The notes below the pieces were generated by a model, which saw only the letters and a list, made by a program, of their open reading frames with translations, ran no database searches and had not been told where the DNA came from. Shown here one piece after another: positions 62,278 to 64,000 of a stretch of 64,000 nt of DNA (positions are counted from its first letter, which is position 1; every line of letters starts with the position of its first letter). Origin of the DNA: Maricaulis sp039978735 (GTDB taxonomy: Bacteria; Pseudomonadota; Alphaproteobacteria; Caulobacterales; Maricaulaceae); assembly GCF_039978735.1 (NCBI RefSeq), contig NZ_JBDWAS010000002.1, forward strand, positions 1 to 64,000, in the 5' to 3' direction. The position numbers were made by a program, and so were the translations under genes.

Positions 62278-62392
62278 TTTTTCCCGGAAGCGCAGAGCGC
62301 TATCCGGGATCTGCGGGAAGCTCATCGCTGGAAATGATCTTCGGTCGGTCCCGGCTTCTTCAGCCCGCTTTCGCGGGCTTCCAGCCGGGAGA
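62278..62392. repeat. ~115-bp palindrome-ended repeat, copy 2
   Basis: This copy has the same order of segments as copy 1 (TTTTTCCCGGAAGCGC to CCAGCCGGGAGA), including GATCTTCGGTCGGTCCCGG, which it shares more closely with copy 3. It ends next to the stop of the broken GIY-YIG gene. Confidence 0.85.
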
Positions 62393-62397
62393 CGCGC

Positions 62398-62740
62398 TCA
62401 GAACTCGGGAACTGAGGCGAGAACTGGTGCGGCTTCGTCGAAATCGCCGCGGATGTCGAACCACAGGTCTTTCCAGCCGGGGTTCATCTCCTCGATCAGG
62501 TTGATCTTCCAGGCGCGGCGCCAGCGCTTGAGGAGATATTCGCGCCGGGCGGCCGTCTCGAACCCCTCATGCCATTCGAACCAGACGAGCTGTTTGATCG
62601 CATAGCGGCGCGTGTATCCGCGCATCGCACCGGTGCGATGCTGCCAGGTGCGCCAGATCAGGTTCGTCGTCCGTCCGACATAGAGGGCTCCGCGGGTGCC
62701 CGCTCGCCATGATGTAGACGGCTTCGGGGGCATTGCTCAT
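62398..62740 (-). pseudogene. GIY-YIG nuclease gene broken by a single-base frameshift
   Basis: From ATG 62740 the frame reads MSNAPEAVYIMASG and then loses the family pattern. One base over, the pattern resumes as RGALYVGRTTNLIWRTWQHR, then YTRRYAIKQLVWFEWHE to the stop at 62398. Removing one base in the CCC at about 62699-62701 (GGG on the coding strand) would restore a continuous GIY-x(10)-YVG protein of about 113 residues, the small UvrC-N-like/YhbQ type. It is either a pseudogene or a sequencing error. It is flanked by repeat copies 2 and 3. Confidence 0.85.
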
Positions 62741-62787
62741 GAATGCAATTATAGGTTTATATATTTCTTGACGCAACCCGTTCGGAG

Positions 62788-62905
62788 CTTTTCCGGAAGC
62801 GCGAGAGCGCTGTCCGGGATCTGCGGGAAGCTCATCGCTGGGGATGATCTTCGGTCGGTCCCGGCTTCTTCAGCCCGCCTGCGCGGGCTTCCGGCCGGGA
62901 AAAAT
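62788..62905. repeat. ~115-bp palindrome-ended repeat, copy 3
   Basis: This is the third copy, starting CTTTTCCGGAAGCGCGAGAGCGCTGTCCGGG and ending CCGGCCGGGAAAAA. The inner hairpin is GCCCGCCTGCGCGGGC. It lies between the start of the broken nuclease gene and the stop of the helicase gene. Confidence 0.85.
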
Positions 62906-62928
62906 CCTGCGATTGGAGAAGAAAACGC

Positions 62929-64000
62929 CTAAGGCAATTCTCGCAGGAAGTTCTCGACCACTTTCTTCTCGCCGGCCTTGTCGAAGCGGACGGTGTATTT
63001 GGCGCCGTCCGCCTTTTTCACCGTGCCGTAGCCGAACTTGTCGTGGAAGACGCGGTCGCCCGATTTCCAGCGGCCGTTGGTGTCGCCGCTTTCGATCAGG
63101 GTGGCCTTGGCGTTGATGGTGGGCGGGGCCGAGCGGCGGCCTTCGGCCTGGGAGGCCTGGTAGCGCTTCCAGCCGGGGCTGGAATAGCTCGACGCGCTGG
63201 CGTCGGCGGTCTGGCGCACGCTTTCAAAGCCCGGACCGCCATCATAATAGCCGGTCTCCGAGCGCGCCTCGACATGGTCCATCGGCAATTCGTCGATGAA
63301 GCGGCTGGGGATCACGGTCTGCCAGCGGCCATAGATCATGCGGTTGGCGGTGAAGGTGATGATGGCGCGTTCGCGGGCGCGGGTGATGCCGACATAGGCC
63401 AGGCGCCGTTCCTCCTCCAGCGAGCGCGTGCCGCCCTCGTCCAGCGAGCGCTGGGAGGGGAAGACGGTCTCTTCCCAGCCCGGCAGGAAGACGAGCGGGA
63501 ATTCCAGCCCCTTGGCGCCGTGCAGCGTCATCAGGGAGACCTCGTCCTCGTCGGCCGCGCGGTCGGCGTCGGTCAGCAGGGCGACGTGTTCCAGATAGGC
63601 TTCCAGCGTGTCGTACTCGCCCATGGAGCGGACGAGTTCCTTGAGGTTTTCCAGCCGGCCGGCGGCCTGGGGCGTCTTGTCCTCGCGCCACATCGCCGTA
63701 TAGCCGCTTTCGTCGAGCACGATCTCGGCGAGCTCGTCCAGCCGGCTCTGTTCGGCCTGGTCGCGCCAGCGTTCCATGTCGCGCAGGAAGACCTGCAGCG
63801 CGGTGCGGGCCTTGCCGCGGATCTCGTCCGTGCCGACCATGACGCGGGCGGCCTCGGTCATCGGCACGCCCATCTGCCGGGCGGTGACGGCGATCTTCTG
63901 CACGGTCGTGTCGCCGATGCCGCGCTTGGGCGTGTTGACGATGCGCTCGAAGGCGAGATCGTCCTCGGGCGAGCGCACCAGGCGCAGATAGGCGTGAGCG
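62929..64000 (-). CDS. UvrD/PcrA-type ATP-dependent DNA helicase, C-terminal part (cut by window end)
   Basis: About 357 C-terminal residues are visible; the gene continues beyond 64000. Superfamily 1 motifs present are SLMTLHGAKGLEFPLVFLPG (motif V region) and LAYVGITRARER (motif VI). The C-terminus has the UvrD tail WKSGDRVFHDKFGYGTV, a Tudor-like domain that contacts RNA polymerase in PcrA/UvrD. The enzyme unwinds DNA in nucleotide excision and mismatch repair. The start and Walker A are outside the window, so uvrD versus pcrA cannot be fixed. Confidence 0.93.
   Translation of the reverse strand, partial: AHAYLRLVRSPEDDLAFERIVNTPKRGIGDTTVQKIAVTARQMGVPMTEAARVMVGTDEIRGKARTALQVFLRDMERWRDQAEQSRLDELAEIVLDESGYTAMWREDKTPQAAGRLENLKELVRSMGEYDTLEAYLEHVALLTDADRAADEDEVSLMTLHGAKGLEFPLVFLPGWEETVFPSQRSLDEGGTRSLEEERRLAYVGITRARERAIITFTANRMIYGRWQTVIPSRFIDELPMDHVEARSETGYYDGGPGFESVRQTADASASSYSSPGWKRYQASQAEGRRSAPPTINAKATLIESGDTNGRWKSGDRVFHDKFGYGTVKKADGAKYTVRFDKAGEKKVVENFLRELP

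Noticed and set aside
62142..62905. A CRISPR array, suggested by the three similar repeat units.
   Set aside because: Units are ~115 bp with unequal spacing, contain hairpins and terminal inverted repeats, and there are no cas genes or regular short spacers.

Overview
The window is a high-GC (mostly about 65-70% G+C) chromosomal segment from an alphaproteobacterium. Gene content (UbiK-YbjN-ProC block, COG4111-type NAD regulator with nadABC, group III truncated globin, Bcr/CflA exporter, S10 carboxypeptidase, REP-like palindromes) points to a Caulobacterales/Maricaulales/Hyphomonadaceae-like marine bacterium; that placement is inference. There are about 70 supported coding regions, no tRNA or rRNA gene that I can see, and no CRISPR array.

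Layout. 1-138: terminus of an IS481-like insertion sequence cut by the window edge. 0.2-13 kb: membrane and lipoprotein genes, a secreted S10 peptidase, RlmJ, an ABC-2 exporter pair with a PhzF protein, a crotonase, an MFS exporter, a truncated globin and YchF. 13-25 kb: housekeeping core (Pth, L25, PRPP synthetase, MidA-like methyltransferase, Lgt, UbiK, YbjN, ProC, an EnvZ/OmpR-like pair, PgsA, UvrC), then a pteridine-reductase-like SDR coupled to FolB. 25-37 kb: transporters, a LysR regulator, a Nudix hydrolase, an operon of two histidine kinases and one stand-alone receiver, an unrecognised membrane protein built from a gapless 105-residue duplication, an esterase, a phosphoribosyltransferase and a ParDE toxin-antitoxin pair. 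37-44.6 kb: NAD biosynthesis (nadA, nadB, nadC) with its probable regulator NadQ and a three-site operator array in front of nadA. A lower-GC gene sits between nadA and nadB, bracketed by two 56-bp copies of the nadB 5' end. 44.7-57 kb: CocE-like hydrolase, small conserved proteins, acyltransferase, two 371-residue KAS III-like paralogues, AmtB, an AhpD/redoxin pair divergent from a MarR regulator with a C-terminal four-cysteine cluster, and a beta-lactamase-fold hydrolase. 57-59.7 kb: glutathione-dependent formaldehyde detoxification (FrmA, FghA) with a FitA/VapC-type module between the two genes. 59.7-64 kb: small exported proteins including a tandem paralogue pair, the Tag glycosylase, a GIY-YIG nuclease gene broken by one extra base, three copies of a ~115-bp palindromic repeat, and the 3' part of a UvrD/PcrA helicase gene.

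How the parts work together. NadA, NadB and NadC carry aspartate to nicotinate mononucleotide. The upstream Nudix-winged-helix protein is the obvious candidate to read the TGCTCA-N3-TGAGCA boxes over the nadA promoter. FrmA and FghA convert S-hydroxymethylglutathione to formate. The two kinases and the receiver form a small signalling unit. The most unusual item is the nadA-nadB interloper, whose start codon and signal-peptide core appear to be borrowed from the duplicated NadB dinucleotide-binding motif.
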